The notes under the pieces: model-generated
Database searches by the model: none
What the model was told of the DNA's origin: nothing
The model's input: only the letters and a program-made list of their open reading frames with translations
Shown here: piece after piece, positions 39,303 to 48,074 of the stretch
Layout of the letters: each line of letters starts with the position of its first letter
How positions within the stretch are numbered: position 1 is the stretch's first letter
Source: JBBRHQ01 sp963840235
GTDB lineage: Bacteria; Actinomycetota; Thermoleophilia; Solirubrobacterales; 70-9
DNA: 64,000 nucleotides
NCBI GenBank assembly: GCA_963840235.1
Contig: CAWIYC010000002.1
Location: 310,001-374,000, forward strand
Direction: 5' to 3'
Program-made: the position numbers and the translations under genes

Positions 39303-39812
39303 ATGGCCCGGGCCCGGGAGGTCGCAGACGTCGAGTGCGAAAAGCCTTTCGCGCTGGCCGCAGCGCGGGTGATTGCCGTGCGCACCGACGAGGTGATCAA
39401 GCATTCCGCCGGCGTGCTCGACCTCGACGACATCGAGCGCGTCCATGACATGCGGGTCGCGACCCGCCGTCTGCAGGCGGCCATGGAGGTCTTTCGCCCC
39501 TGCTTTCCGCGCAAGCGCCACCGCGCCGCCCTGAAGCAGGTGAGGACGCTGGCCGACGCACTGGGCGAGCGTCGCGACCCCGACGTCTCGATCGAGATGC
39601 TGGAGCGCTTCGCCGGCGGGATGGGGGCCGCCGACCGGCGCGGCGTCGCCGTCCTGATCGAGCATTTCAGGCGCGAGCAGGAGGCCGCGAACGAGCGCCT
39701 GGCGCCGTTCGTGACCGGGAAGCGGCTCCGCCGCCTGCGGACCGACATGGATGAGATCACCGGGGCGGCGCGGGACCTGGCGGCACGCCAGGCAAAGGGG
39801 TCGCGGCGGTGA
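39303..39812 (+). CDS. CHAD-domain protein, N-terminal half
   Basis: CHAD is a helical domain with conserved histidines that binds polyphosphate. This 169-residue protein carries one four-helix half, with RVHDMRVATRRLQAAMEVF near residue 45 and LGERRDPDVSIEML near 83. TAGGCT is 6 bases before the ATG. The stop overlaps the GTG start of the second half by 4 bases. A normal CHAD protein holds both halves in one chain. One missing G before that GTG would join them, so this may be either a natural split or a sequence error. Confidence 0.82.
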   Translation: MARAREVADVECEKPFALAAARVIAVRTDEVIKHSAGVLDLDDIERVHDMRVATRRLQAAMEVFRPCFPRKRHRAALKQVRTLADALGERRDPDVSIEMLERFAGGMGAADRRGVAVLIEHFRREQEAANERLAPFVTGKRLRRLRTDMDEITGAARDLAARQAKGSRR

Positions 39813-40348
39813 AGGCAGGCAAGGTCAAGGGCCTCGATCCGGCTCGGTCGCTGCGGTCGAACGCCGCTCGGATCATCCGCGCGCGGCTGGATGAGATGCT
39901 CTCCTTCGGCGAAGCGGCGTCGGTGCCCGGTGCCGCGGTGGCCCAGCACGATATGCGTAAAGCCGCCAAGCGGCTGCGCTATGTGCTCGAGATCACCGAG
40001 GGATGCTTCGGCCAGGAGGCGAAGAGGGCACGGGTGGCGGCACGGGACCTGCAGTCGGTGCTCGGGGACATCCATGACTGCGATGTGATGGCCCCTCGGG
40101 TGCAGGAGCAGATCGATCAGCTGCGTGCCGGCGATGCCCACGCGATCCTGGCGCGGGCCGACGATGAGCCCGACCTCGACCCGGCGCTGGTCCGGGGCGC
40201 CCCGAACCGGACCGCGTACCAGGGTCTCGGCCTGCTGTCAGTCCACCTGGAGGCTCGGCGTGCCCTTCTCTACGAGCGATTCGCCAAGCTCTTGCGCAGC
40301 CAGCATTCCGCCGGGATCTGGTCCGATCTCGAGCGCGCCTTACGTTGA
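39809..40348 (+). CDS. CHAD-domain protein, C-terminal half
   Basis: This 179-residue protein holds the second CHAD half: AQHDMRKAAKRLRYVLE near residue 46 and DLQSVLGDIHDCDVM near 82. Conserved basic residues line the polyphosphate-binding surface in known structures. It starts with GTG overlapping the first half. As a separate chain it would have to pair with the product of the upstream gene. A PHO box follows 2 bases after its stop codon and belongs to the next gene. Confidence 0.82.
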   Translation: MKAGKVKGLDPARSLRSNAARIIRARLDEMLSFGEAASVPGAAVAQHDMRKAAKRLRYVLEITEGCFGQEAKRARVAARDLQSVLGDIHDCDVMAPRVQEQIDQLRAGDAHAILARADDEPDLDPALVRGAPNRTAYQGLGLLSVHLEARRALLYERFAKLLRSQHSAGIWSDLERALR

Positions 40349-40350
40349 CC

Positions 40351-40389
40351 GATCACCGGAAGTTCACCGGGGCTTACCTGCTCATTCAC
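40351..40389 (+). promoter_or_regulatory. PHO box (four 11-nt repeats) before the PHP-glycosyltransferase gene
   Basis: GATCAC (40351), GTTCAC (40362), CTTACC (40373) and ATTCAC (40384) keep an exact 11-base period. The array ends 61 bases before the ATG at 40451. Confidence 0.72.
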
Positions 40390-40450
40390 AACTTTTCCCT
40401 GCTCAGGGGCGAATCTGTGTGCGACAGAAGAGCGAACAGGGGAGACGCCG

Positions 40451-42760
40451 ATGATTCCCGAGACAGAGAGCGCCGCTCTCGCCAAGGTCGCCCGAGCCGA
40501 CCTTCACTGCCACTCGACCGCTTCCGAGGAGTCGAGGTTGGGTGTTCAGCGCGCGCTCGGGTTGCCCGAGTGCGCGACGCCGCCTGAGGAGGTCTACGAG
40601 CTCGCCAAGCGACGTGGGATGGACTTCGTCACGATCACCGACCACGACACCATCGCCGGCTGCGCCGAGCTTGCCGACCGGCCCGACTTCTTCGTCTCCG
40701 AGGAGCTCACTTCCCACTTCGCCGGCGAGCCCCAGGCGGTGCACGTTCTCTGCCTCGGGATCGACTCCGGCGACCACGATTGGCTCCAGGCACACTCGGG
40801 CGACGTCGAGGCCTGCGCCGACTACCTGCGCGCGGAGGGAATCGCCTGTGCGCTCGCCCACCCCTTCTACGACGTCGCCGCCCCCCTGACACCTCGCCAC
40901 CGCAGGGTCCTGGCTGAGCTGTTCGATGTCTGGGAGGTGCGCAACGGATCTCGGGCGCCCGAGCTCAACATGCCGGCCGAGGTCTACACCGAGACCAATG
41001 GAGGCATTGGGATCGCCGGCTCCGACGACCACGCCGGCGTCGACATCGGCCGCACCTTCACCGAGGTTCACGGCCGTGCCTCGACGCCGGAAGAGTATCT
41101 GGCGAATATGCGCCAGGGTGACGCGACCCCCTGCGGAGAGCAGGGCAGCGCCGCCAAGTGGGCCCACGCGGCGATCGCCCTGGCGACTCGCGCCCTCGCC
41201 CTTGATGGACGGACCGGGGGCGGGGGCGCGCCCGATCCCGCCGCCATGCTGAAGATCGCCGAGCGCGTTATCAGCGAGGGCGGGGCCCGCGAGGGCATCA
41301 CCTCGGACGACCTCGGGCCCGAGGACGCAAGGGGCCTGCTCGAGGCGTGGCTCGAGTCGGTCGACCTCGATCTCCGCGGTCGCGACCTGATCGCCCATCT
41401 TCAGGCCGACGGGTTCTCCCATGCCGAGTTCTACCGTCAGGCTCGCCGCAAGCACGCCCGGCGTCTTCGGGCTGCGATCAGCGATGGGACCGAACTGGTG
41501 GCCTGCGGCAATATCTCCACCGCGGCCACCGCGATCTTCGCCGCTTTGGTCCCGGCGATCCCCTACGCGCCCGCGACTGCCTTCCTCGGCCGTGAGAAGG
41601 CAAAACTGGCGCGGCGAGGGATTGAACGCCCGCGGGTCGCTCTGGTCGCGGACGGGATCGAGGCGACCCACGGGGTCAGCCGGACCGTCGGCCAGATCCG
41701 CGAGCTCGGCGTTCCGGGCTTTGACGTGGAGGTGATCGGCACCGACAGCGGGGTCGATCGCCGGCTGCCTGCGGTTGCGGAGCTCGAAGTTCCGCTGTAC
41801 GAGGGGATGGCGCTCGGGGTCCCTGCTGTCCCGGACGTGGTCGAGACCCTCACCGAGGGCCGCTACGACCTCGTCCACGTGACAGCGCCCGGTCCCGCCG
41901 GAGTCGCCGCCGTTCTCGTCTCCAAGATGGCCGGCCTGCCGCTCCTCGGCAGCTACCACACGGAGTTCGCCTCCTACGCCGCGATTCGCGGCGGCGGCCC
42001 GGCGCTGCGGGGTGTTGCCGCCCTCGCCCTCGGCGCCTTCTACCGCGCTCCGCAGCGGGTGCTCTCGCCGAGCGCCGCCGGGGACGCCTCACTCCGTGCC
42101 CTCGCCGTCGAACCGGATCGGATCTGCCGCTGGGAGCGGGGGGTGGACAGCTCGAGGTTCCATCCCCGCCCGGCGGACCGCGCTGCCTTCCCAGGCGCTG
42201 TCAACGTCCTCTACGCCGGGCGGCTGACGAGCGAGAAGGGAGCCGAGCTGATGGCGGATAGCTTCCGGCGGGCGCGCGAGACGGACCCCCGCCTGCATCT
42301 GCTCCTTGCCGGAGGGGGGCCGGAGGAGGGTGCGCTTCGCGCACGGCTCGGGGAAAATGCCACTTTCCTCGGCTGGCTCGAAGACGAGGAGCTCGCTCGT
42401 GTCTATGCCAGCGCCGACCTGTTCCTCTTCTGCAGTGCAACCGACACCTACGGTCAGGTGATCTCTGAGGCCGGGGCGAGCGGGCTGCCGGTGGTCGCGG
42501 TCGCCGAGGGCGGGCCGGCGACCCTGGTGGAAGAGGGCCGAACGGGGCTGTTGCGCCCCGCGGATCCGGATCGGCTTGCCGAGGCGATCCTCGAGCTCGC
42601 CGCGTCCCCCGTTCTCCGCCGCCACCTCGCCGCGGGCGGAGTTCGCGCGGCCAGGACCCGGACATGGGAACGAGCGCTCGAGCAACTGGCTGCGGGCTAC
42701 GACAATGCTCTTGCCTCGCCGTCGCGGCACCGCCAAGAGGGATGGGCGCTTGCTGCCTAG
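40451..42760 (+). CDS. PHP-domain and GT4 glycosyltransferase fusion protein
   Basis: This 769-residue protein has two enzyme domains. Residues about 15-230 form a PHP metallo-phosphoesterase with ADLHCHST, TITDHDT, ALAHPF and GSDDHAG as metal ligands. Residues about 395-755 form a GT-B glycosyltransferase of family GT4, with GVSRTVGQIREL, LYAGRLTSEKGAELM and the donor-binding DTYGQVISEAGASGLPVV. The first acid of the usual EX7E motif is Asp here. Plant SQD2-like and actinobacterial mannosyltransferases are related GT4 enzymes. With a PHO box upstream, it may make phosphate-free glycolipids or remodel glycans in phosphate starvation, releasing phosphate through the PHP domain. This is inference. 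Confidence 0.87.
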   Translation: MIPETESAALAKVARADLHCHSTASEESRLGVQRALGLPECATPPEEVYELAKRRGMDFVTITDHDTIAGCAELADRPDFFVSEELTSHFAGEPQAVHVLCLGIDSGDHDWLQAHSGDVEACADYLRAEGIACALAHPFYDVAAPLTPRHRRVLAELFDVWEVRNGSRAPELNMPAEVYTETNGGIGIAGSDDHAGVDIGRTFTEVHGRASTPEEYLANMRQGDATPCGEQGSAAKWAHAAIALATRALALDGRTGGGGAPDPAAMLKIAERVISEGGAREGITSDDLGPEDARGLLEAWLESVDLDLRGRDLIAHLQADGFSHAEFYRQARRKHARRLRAAISDGTELVACGNISTAATAIFAALVPAIPYAPATAFLGREKAKLARRGIERPRVALVADGIEATHGVSRTVGQIRELGVPGFDVEVIGTDSGVDRRLPAVAELEVPLYEGMALGVPAVPDVVETLTEGRYDLVHVTAPGPAGVAAVLVSKMAGLPLLGSYHTEFASYAAIRGGGPALRGVAALALGAFYRAPQRVLSPSAAGDASLRALAVEPDRICRWERGVDSSRFHPRPADRAAFPGAVNVLYAGRLTSEKGAELMADSFRRARETDPRLHLLLAGGGPEEGALRARLGENATFLGWLEDEELARVYASADLFLFCSATDTYGQVISEAGASGLPVVAVAEGGPATLVEEGRTGLLRPADPDRLAEAILELAASPVLRRHLAAGGVRAARTRTWERALEQLAAGYDNALASPSRHRQEGWALAA

Positions 42761-43030
42761 ACCCCTTCTCGTCATCTTCGGCTCGGCGTGGCGCCCCGCC
42801 GCGACCCCCGGTCGGCCCCGCAGCGGCGCCCAGATTCGGCGCGATCAGCGGGGACCGCGGTCGCGCCCGGGCATGACCCGCTCCGGGCGGCAATCGCCGT
42901 CGCAGTCTGGTCGGGCCGAAGCCCAACTTTCACACCGCGCCACCCGGCCGGTTCTCGCATCCCCGCGCGAGTACCATGGCGGGGCCTCCTCGCGATAGCG
43001 GCGACGGGCTGTGCGGGGCGAGGAGTAGGG

Positions 43031-45178
43031 ATGCTCGAAGAAGAGATCAGCACAGAGGCGGCCGAGGCTCCGGCGACGGGGGTAGATGGCGACGGTGCCA
43101 ATCTCGAGGATCCCTCCCTCTACTTCAACCGCGAGCTTTCCTGGCTCGACTTCAACGAGCGCGTGCTCCAGCTCGCCGAGGAGTCTTCGGCTCCGCTCCT
43201 TGAACGTGTGAAGTTCTGCGCGATTTACGCCTCCAACCTCGACGAGTTCTTCATGGTCCGGGTCGCAGGGCTCTTCGACCAGCTCGACGCTGGAATCGAC
43301 GCAAGGGGTCCCGACGGTCTTTCCCCCGGGGAGCAGATCGACGCGATTCAGGCGCGCGTGCTCGAGCTTGACGGTCGTCTCCACCGCTGCTTCAACGGAG
43401 TCCTGCGGCCTGGGCTCGAGGAGCAGGGCATACGCATCGTTCCCCTGTCCTCGGCGAGCGCGGCCGAGCGGGCGGAGATCGACGACCATTTCCACGAGCA
43501 GGTGTTCCCCGCGCTGACGCCGCTGGTGATCGGTCTCGGCCGGCCGTTTCCCTACATCTCGAACCTCTCGCTCAGCCTCGGGGTTCTGTTGCGCGATCCC
43601 GACGGCGGCCACGAGATCATCGCCCGGGTCAAGGTCCCGAAGGAGTTGCTCGGGCGCTTCCTCCCTGTCGGCGACGGTGGCACCAAGTTCGTAGCCCTGG
43701 AGGACGTGATCGGCGCCAACCTCGACGCACTCTTCCCAGGAACCGAGGTCATCGACCACGGCTACTTCCGGGTCACCCGCGACGCAGACTTCACCATCTC
43801 CGACGAGGCTGACGACCTCGTCCAGGCGGTTCAGGATGAGCTTCGCAACCGCCGCTTCGGCGAGGTGGTGCGACTCGAGATGGCGGCAGGGATGAACCCG
43901 ACCCTGCGCGGGCAGCTGATTGAGGCGCTGCGGCTCGAGGAGCGGGAGGTCTACGAGATCGAGGGGCTGATCGACCTCGCCGACCTCTTTGATGTGGCCG
44001 GGGTGAAGGGCCACGGCGAGCTCCGCTACGAGCCCTGGACGCCGGTGACGCAGCCGCGCCTTCAATCGGACGAGGACGAGGCCGTCGACATGTTCTCGGT
44101 GATCCGCAACGGGGACGTGCTCGTCCATCACCCCTACGATTCGTTCTCGACCTCGGTCGAGCGCTTCGTGGAGCAGGCGGTTGCCGACCCAGACGTACTC
44201 GCGATCAAGCAGACGGTGTACCGGACCAGCGACGACTCGCCGCTCGTGCCGGGGCTGATCCGGGCCTCGGAACGGGGCAAGCAGGCGGTCTGCATGGTGG
44301 AGTTGAAGGCCCGGTTCGACGAAGAGGCCAACATCCAGTCGGCCAAGGCGCTCGAGGAGGCGGGGGTCCACGTCGTCTACGGGATCCCTGGCCTAAAGAC
44401 CCACGTCAAGGCGGTACTCGTCGCCCGTCGCGAGGGCGACCGGGTGCGCCACTACGTCCACATCGGCACCGGCAACTACCACCCGAAGACGGCCCGCCTC
44501 TACACCGACCTGGGGCTGTTCACCGCCGACGCCGAGATCGGTGCGGACGTCGCAGAGATGTTCAACTTCCTCACCGGATATGGCCGTCCGACGGAATACC
44601 GGAAGGTCCTGGTGTCGCCGACGACGATGCGAACGACCATCGTCGAGGAGATCGAGAAGACAGTCGAGGCCCACCGCGCCGGGCTGCCGGCGCGAATTGC
44701 ACTGAAGATGAACTCGCTCGTCGATGCGGCCTGCATCCGGGGGCTCTATCGCGCCTCCCAGGCGGGAGTCAAGGTCGACCTCAACGTGCGCGGAATCTGC
44801 TGCCTGCGCCCCGGTGTGCCGGGTGTCTCGGAGACGATCAGGGTTACCTCGATCGTCGGCCGCTTCCTGGAGCACTCGCGGATCTACGCCTTCGAGCGCG
44901 GCGGCGAGACCCGTGTGCTGATGGGGTCGGCAGACCTGATGCCGCGCAACCTCGACAGCCGTGTCGAGTTGGTGACCCCGGTTGAGGATCAGGGGCTGCG
45001 AGCCGAGGTGATCGACGTGCTCGAGCGCTCCATCGCCGACAACACGAACGCGTGGATCCTCGACCAGAGTGGCCACTGGACCCGGCTCGACCCGGGCGAC
45101 GGCGAGCCCCGCAACGTTCAGGCCGAATTGCGCGAGCAGCATGCGGCCCGCGCGGCCGAACCCGCGGTAAGCGCGTAG
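43031..45178 (+). CDS. ppk1: Polyphosphate kinase Ppk1
   Basis: Ppk1 makes polyphosphate from ATP, reversibly. The 715-residue protein has the N-terminal helical domain (YFNRELSWLDFNERVL near residue 30), the head domain and two PLD-like C-terminal domains. HYVHIGTGNYHPKTA near residue 473 contains the histidine that is autophosphorylated. GSADLMPRNLDSRVE is the second conserved PLD-like block. The ATG at 43031 has AGGAG about 6 bases upstream; a longer frame from 42788 would add 81 residues of Arg/Pro-rich sequence and is rejected. With ppx and CHAD nearby it completes a polyphosphate synthesis and breakdown set. Confidence 0.97.
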   Translation: MLEEEISTEAAEAPATGVDGDGANLEDPSLYFNRELSWLDFNERVLQLAEESSAPLLERVKFCAIYASNLDEFFMVRVAGLFDQLDAGIDARGPDGLSPGEQIDAIQARVLELDGRLHRCFNGVLRPGLEEQGIRIVPLSSASAAERAEIDDHFHEQVFPALTPLVIGLGRPFPYISNLSLSLGVLLRDPDGGHEIIARVKVPKELLGRFLPVGDGGTKFVALEDVIGANLDALFPGTEVIDHGYFRVTRDADFTISDEADDLVQAVQDELRNRRFGEVVRLEMAAGMNPTLRGQLIEALRLEEREVYEIEGLIDLADLFDVAGVKGHGELRYEPWTPVTQPRLQSDEDEAVDMFSVIRNGDVLVHHPYDSFSTSVERFVEQAVADPDVLAIKQTVYRTSDDSPLVPGLIRASERGKQAVCMVELKARFDEEANIQSAKALEEAGVHVVYGIPGLKTHVKAVLVARREGDRVRHYVHIGTGNYHPKTARLYTDLGLFTADAEIGADVAEMFNFLTGYGRPTEYRKVLVSPTTMRTTIVEEIEKTVEAHRAGLPARIALKMNSLVDAACIRGLYRASQAGVKVDLNVRGICCLRPGVPGVSETIRVTSIVGRFLEHSRIYAFERGGETRVLMGSADLMPRNLDSRVELVTPVEDQGLRAEVIDVLERSIADNTNAWILDQSGHWTRLDPGDGEPRNVQAELREQHAARAAEPAVSA

Positions 45179-45224
45179 GCGCACCGGTTGAGGCTCCGGA
45201 GCGCTCTGCTAGGTTGGCCGCGCC

Positions 45225-45845
45225 GTGCCGCGCCTCTCACTCCTACCGCGGGATCGCACCTTCTTCGACTTCTTCAGTGAGGCGGGACAGAACACGGTGC
45301 GCGCGGCCAGGCTGCTCGACGAGATGATGGGCGTCTGGCCCGATGAGACCGGCCTCGCGCGCGACATCCTCAAGGCCGAGCAGGAGGGTGACCGGATCAC
45401 CCACGACATCATCAAGCGGCTGAACCAGACCTTCGTCACGCCGATCGACCGCGAGGACATCTACGGGCTCGCGACCCAGATGGACGACATCGTCGATTTC
45501 ACCGAGGAGGCCGCCGACTTCCTCGGCCTCTACCAGATCGAGGCGCCGATGGAGCAGGCCGGCGCGCTGACGAAGGTCCTGGTCGGAGCCTGCGAGCAAC
45601 TTGCGGAAGGACTCGACCACCTGCGCGAGTTCAAGGACCTCGACAAGTACTGGATCGAGATCCACCGGCTCGAGAACGAGGGCGACAGGATCTCTCGCGA
45701 CGCGGTCGCCTCGCTTTTCTCCACAGGCATCGACCCGATGGTCGTTATCCGCTGGAAGGACATCTTCGCGGTGCTCGAGAACGCGATCGACGCTACCGAG
45801 ACCGCCGCCCAGATCCTCGAGGGGATCGTCATCAAGAACAGTTGA
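45225..45845 (+). CDS. DUF47/PhoU-like regulator of the PiT transporter
   Basis: This 206-residue helical protein of the DUF47 (Pit accessory protein) family resembles PhoU. It has EGDRITHDIIKRLNQTFVTPIDREDIYGLA near residue 48 and NEGDRISRDAV near 150, the metal-binding E/DxxxD patterns. Such proteins are nearly always encoded beside PiT transporters, as here, and influence their activity. The GTG start has TAGGTT 9 bases upstream and no ribosome-binding site, so leaderless expression is likely. No PHO box was seen, which fits constitutive low-affinity uptake. Confidence 0.9.
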   Translation: MPRLSLLPRDRTFFDFFSEAGQNTVRAARLLDEMMGVWPDETGLARDILKAEQEGDRITHDIIKRLNQTFVTPIDREDIYGLATQMDDIVDFTEEAADFLGLYQIEAPMEQAGALTKVLVGACEQLAEGLDHLREFKDLDKYWIEIHRLENEGDRISRDAVASLFSTGIDPMVVIRWKDIFAVLENAIDATETAAQILEGIVIKNS

Positions 45846-45851
45846 GCGGAT

Positions 45852-46949
45852 TTGAGCTCCGACGTCATCCTCGTCATCGTCGTCGTAACGGCGCTGGCCT
45901 TCGACTTCACCAACGGCTTCCACGACACCGCGAACGTGGTTGCGACGACGATCTCCACAGGCGCCGCCCCGCCACGGGTCGCGATCGCGATGGCGGCGAT
46001 GCTCAACTTCGTCGGCGCCTTCCTCTCGCTCTCGGTGGCGGCGACGGTGGCGAATGATGTCGTCAACCCCAACGTGATCACGCCGACGATCGTCTTCGCC
46101 GGCCTCATCGGGGCGATCAGCTGGAACCTGATCACCTGGTACTTCGGTCTTCCTTCAAGCTCATCGCACGCACTGATCGGCGGGATCGTCGGCTCTGCCA
46201 TCGCGGCAGTGGGGACCTCCGCGGTCCTCACCGACGGCCTCGTCGGCAAGGTCCTGGTTCCGGCCGTGGTCGCGCCGATCCTCGCCTTCGTCGTCGCCGG
46301 GATCGGGATCGCGGTCACCTACCGGATAGTGGGGCGTCTGAGGCCGGGACCGGTTACCCGCGGCTACCGGGCTGGGCAGGTGGTCTCGGGGGGGCTGCTC
46401 GCGCTCGCCCACGGGACCAACGACGCGCAGAAGACGATGGGGGTGATCACGCTCGCGTTGATCGCCAATGGCACCCTCTCCGCGGACGCCGACGTTCCCT
46501 CCTGGGTCGTCGTCTCGGCGGCGACCGCGATCGCCGCCGGCACCTGGATCGGCGGCTGGCGGATCATCCGCACAACCGGCACCCGGATCATCAAGATGGA
46601 CGCGGCCCAGGGGTTCTCGGCGCAGGGCGCCGGCGCGACCGTGATTCTCGCCTCGACCCATTTCGGCTTCCCGCTCTCAACCACGCACGTCATCAACGGT
46701 GGGGTGATGGGCTCCGGGGCGGCAAAGCGCCTGTCCGCGGTCCGCTGGGGTATCGCGGGGAACATCGGCCTGGCATGGGCGCTGACCTTGCCGGCCGCAG
46801 CCGCGATCGGCGCCGTCACCTACGGCGTCACCCGGATCTTCGGTACCGGCGCTATAGGGCCGATCGTTGTGACGCTGATCGCGATCTCGCTCGTCGCCGC
46901 CGCCTTTGTCCGCCGTGTCCAACAGGGACCGCCGGTACCGGCGGCGTAG
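45852..46949 (+). CDS. pit: PiT-family inorganic phosphate transporter
   Basis: This 365-residue membrane protein imports phosphate by proton or cation symport. The duplicated PiT signatures are FDFTNGFHDTANVVATTIST near residue 16 and ALAHGTNDAQKTMGVITLAL near 182. GLPSSSSHALIGGIVGSA and GFPLSTTHVINGGVMGSG are the paired repeats. The TTG start is 6 bases after the DUF47 stop. It provides a low-affinity route beside the PHO-controlled Pst system. Confidence 0.95.
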   Translation: MSSDVILVIVVVTALAFDFTNGFHDTANVVATTISTGAAPPRVAIAMAAMLNFVGAFLSLSVAATVANDVVNPNVITPTIVFAGLIGAISWNLITWYFGLPSSSSHALIGGIVGSAIAAVGTSAVLTDGLVGKVLVPAVVAPILAFVVAGIGIAVTYRIVGRLRPGPVTRGYRAGQVVSGGLLALAHGTNDAQKTMGVITLALIANGTLSADADVPSWVVVSAATAIAAGTWIGGWRIIRTTGTRIIKMDAAQGFSAQGAGATVILASTHFGFPLSTTHVINGGVMGSGAAKRLSAVRWGIAGNIGLAWALTLPAAAAIGAVTYGVTRIFGTGAIGPIVVTLIAISLVAAAFVRRVQQGPPVPAA

Positions 46950-46961
46950 GGAGAGTCGGGC

Positions 46962-47204
46962 ATGGTCCAGGCGACATTGGTCCAGGGCAAGGAGATGCTG
47001 GACACGGTCCTCTACTCGGCTATCGCCGGTGTCGGCCTCATGCTGGTCTTCTCGGTTGCGATCTGGGGAGCTACCAGGTTCGCCGAGTTCAGCCGGGACG
47101 AGCGCCGCCTGGCGGCGGGGGGAGCCGCGGCACTTTCATTGCTGGCGCTCGTCGCCGTCGCCGCCCTCGTCGTCCTCGGGATCGTGGTGATGACGGCGAA
47201 GTAG
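46962..47204 (+). CDS. Small two-helix membrane protein
   Basis: This 80-residue protein has two membrane helices (about residues 18-38 and 52-76) with a short charged loop, FAEFSRDERRLA. It follows the PiT gene by 12 bases and is probably in the same operon. No family is recognised; a small accessory subunit is possible. Confidence 0.65.
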   Translation: MVQATLVQGKEMLDTVLYSAIAGVGLMLVFSVAIWGATRFAEFSRDERRLAAGGAAALSLLALVAVAALVVLGIVVMTAK

Positions 47205-47264
47205 GAGGCGGGGCAGGGCGGGTGGGTCGTGGCGCCGCGGCCGTGACGGCGTAAGATTTCCACT

Positions 47265-47615
47265 GTGACGACAGTCCGCAATGTCGCGATCATCATGGTG
47301 CTGGCGCTCGGTGTCGCCTTCGTCCCGGGCGGCGGCAATGCCGCCAACACGATCTTCGCGGCGCTGACGATCGGTTTTCTCACCGCGATCGCCTGGCTCC
47401 TCTACACGCTCAGCCGCCAGAACCAGCTCACGCTGGCGACTCTCGGCGACGGCCGCCGCGCGATCCTCTACGGCTCACTCGGCCTGATCGCTCTGCTGAT
47501 CGCCGGCACCGACGAGTTCTTCGCCAGCGGCGGCGGCACCCTCGCCTGGATCCTCCTCCTCGGCGCCGCGGTAGCGGCGATCTGGCGCGTCTGGGTCGAG
47601 GCCAACACTTACTAG
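47265..47615 (+). CDS. Four-helix membrane protein of unknown function
   Basis: This 116-residue protein has four hydrophobic segments separated by short loops, one of which reads SRQNQLTLATLGDGRRAI. TAAGAT lies 7 bases before the GTG start, indicating its own leaderless promoter. It stands between the PiT unit and the TadE-like operon. I see no motif that assigns a function. Confidence 0.65.
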   Translation: MTTVRNVAIIMVLALGVAFVPGGGNAANTIFAALTIGFLTAIAWLLYTLSRQNQLTLATLGDGRRAILYGSLGLIALLIAGTDEFFASGGGTLAWILLLGAAVAAIWRVWVEANTY

Positions 47616-47717
47616 CCCCCGGCCGCCCCCGACTTCGTCCCGGGCTGCCCGGGCTCGTTTGCACTGTTGTCACGCTGCGGGAGCAACGCGTGAATCCGCT
47701 GGTGGCACGGTCGTGGC

Positions 47718-48074
47718 ATGGAATCCGCGGGGTTGTCAGGGCGTCCGGAGCGCGAGCGGGGCCAGGCGTCGGTCGAGCTGATCGGGGCGATCCCGGCGCT
47801 GCTGGTCGCCGGCCTGGTCGCAGCGCAGCTCATGGCTGCGGGGCACGCGCTGTGGTCCGCGGGATTGGCGGCGCGCGCAGGCGCTCGCGCCTCGGTCGTC
47901 GGCCGCGACCCGGGGCGGGCGGCTCGGCGGGCGCTGCCGGCCCTGCTGCGCGAGGGTGCCCGGGTGACAGAGGGGGGAGAGGTATCCGTGCGGGTCGGCG
48001 TTCCCCGCCTGCTCCCGGGCCTGCCCGAGCTCCGCGTCGGCTCGAGGTACACATTGGGGCCCGACGATGGCTGA
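47718..48074 (+). CDS. TadE-like pilus-assembly protein 1
   Basis: This 118-residue protein has a short basic leader, then GQASVELIGAIPALLVAGLVAAQLM, the TadE-type prepilin segment with the conserved Glu at position 5 of the hydrophobic stretch. A basic extracellular part follows. TadE/TadF pseudopilins belong to Flp/Tad type IVc pilus systems. The ATPase and secretin genes are not in the window. The stop overlaps the next start by 8 bases. Confidence 0.72.
   Translation: MESAGLSGRPERERGQASVELIGAIPALLVAGLVAAQLMAAGHALWSAGLAARAGARASVVGRDPGRAARRALPALLREGARVTEGGEVSVRVGVPRLLPGLPELRVGSRYTLGPDDG

Noticed and set aside
42925..43030. PHO box upstream of ppk1
   Set aside because: Only one TTTCAC matches; the following 11-nt steps (GCCACC, GGTTCT) are too weak.
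42788..43030. 81-codon upstream extension of ppk1
   Set aside because: The added residues are low-complexity Arg/Pro sequence, whereas the ATG at 43031 has an AGGAG and gives the normal length.
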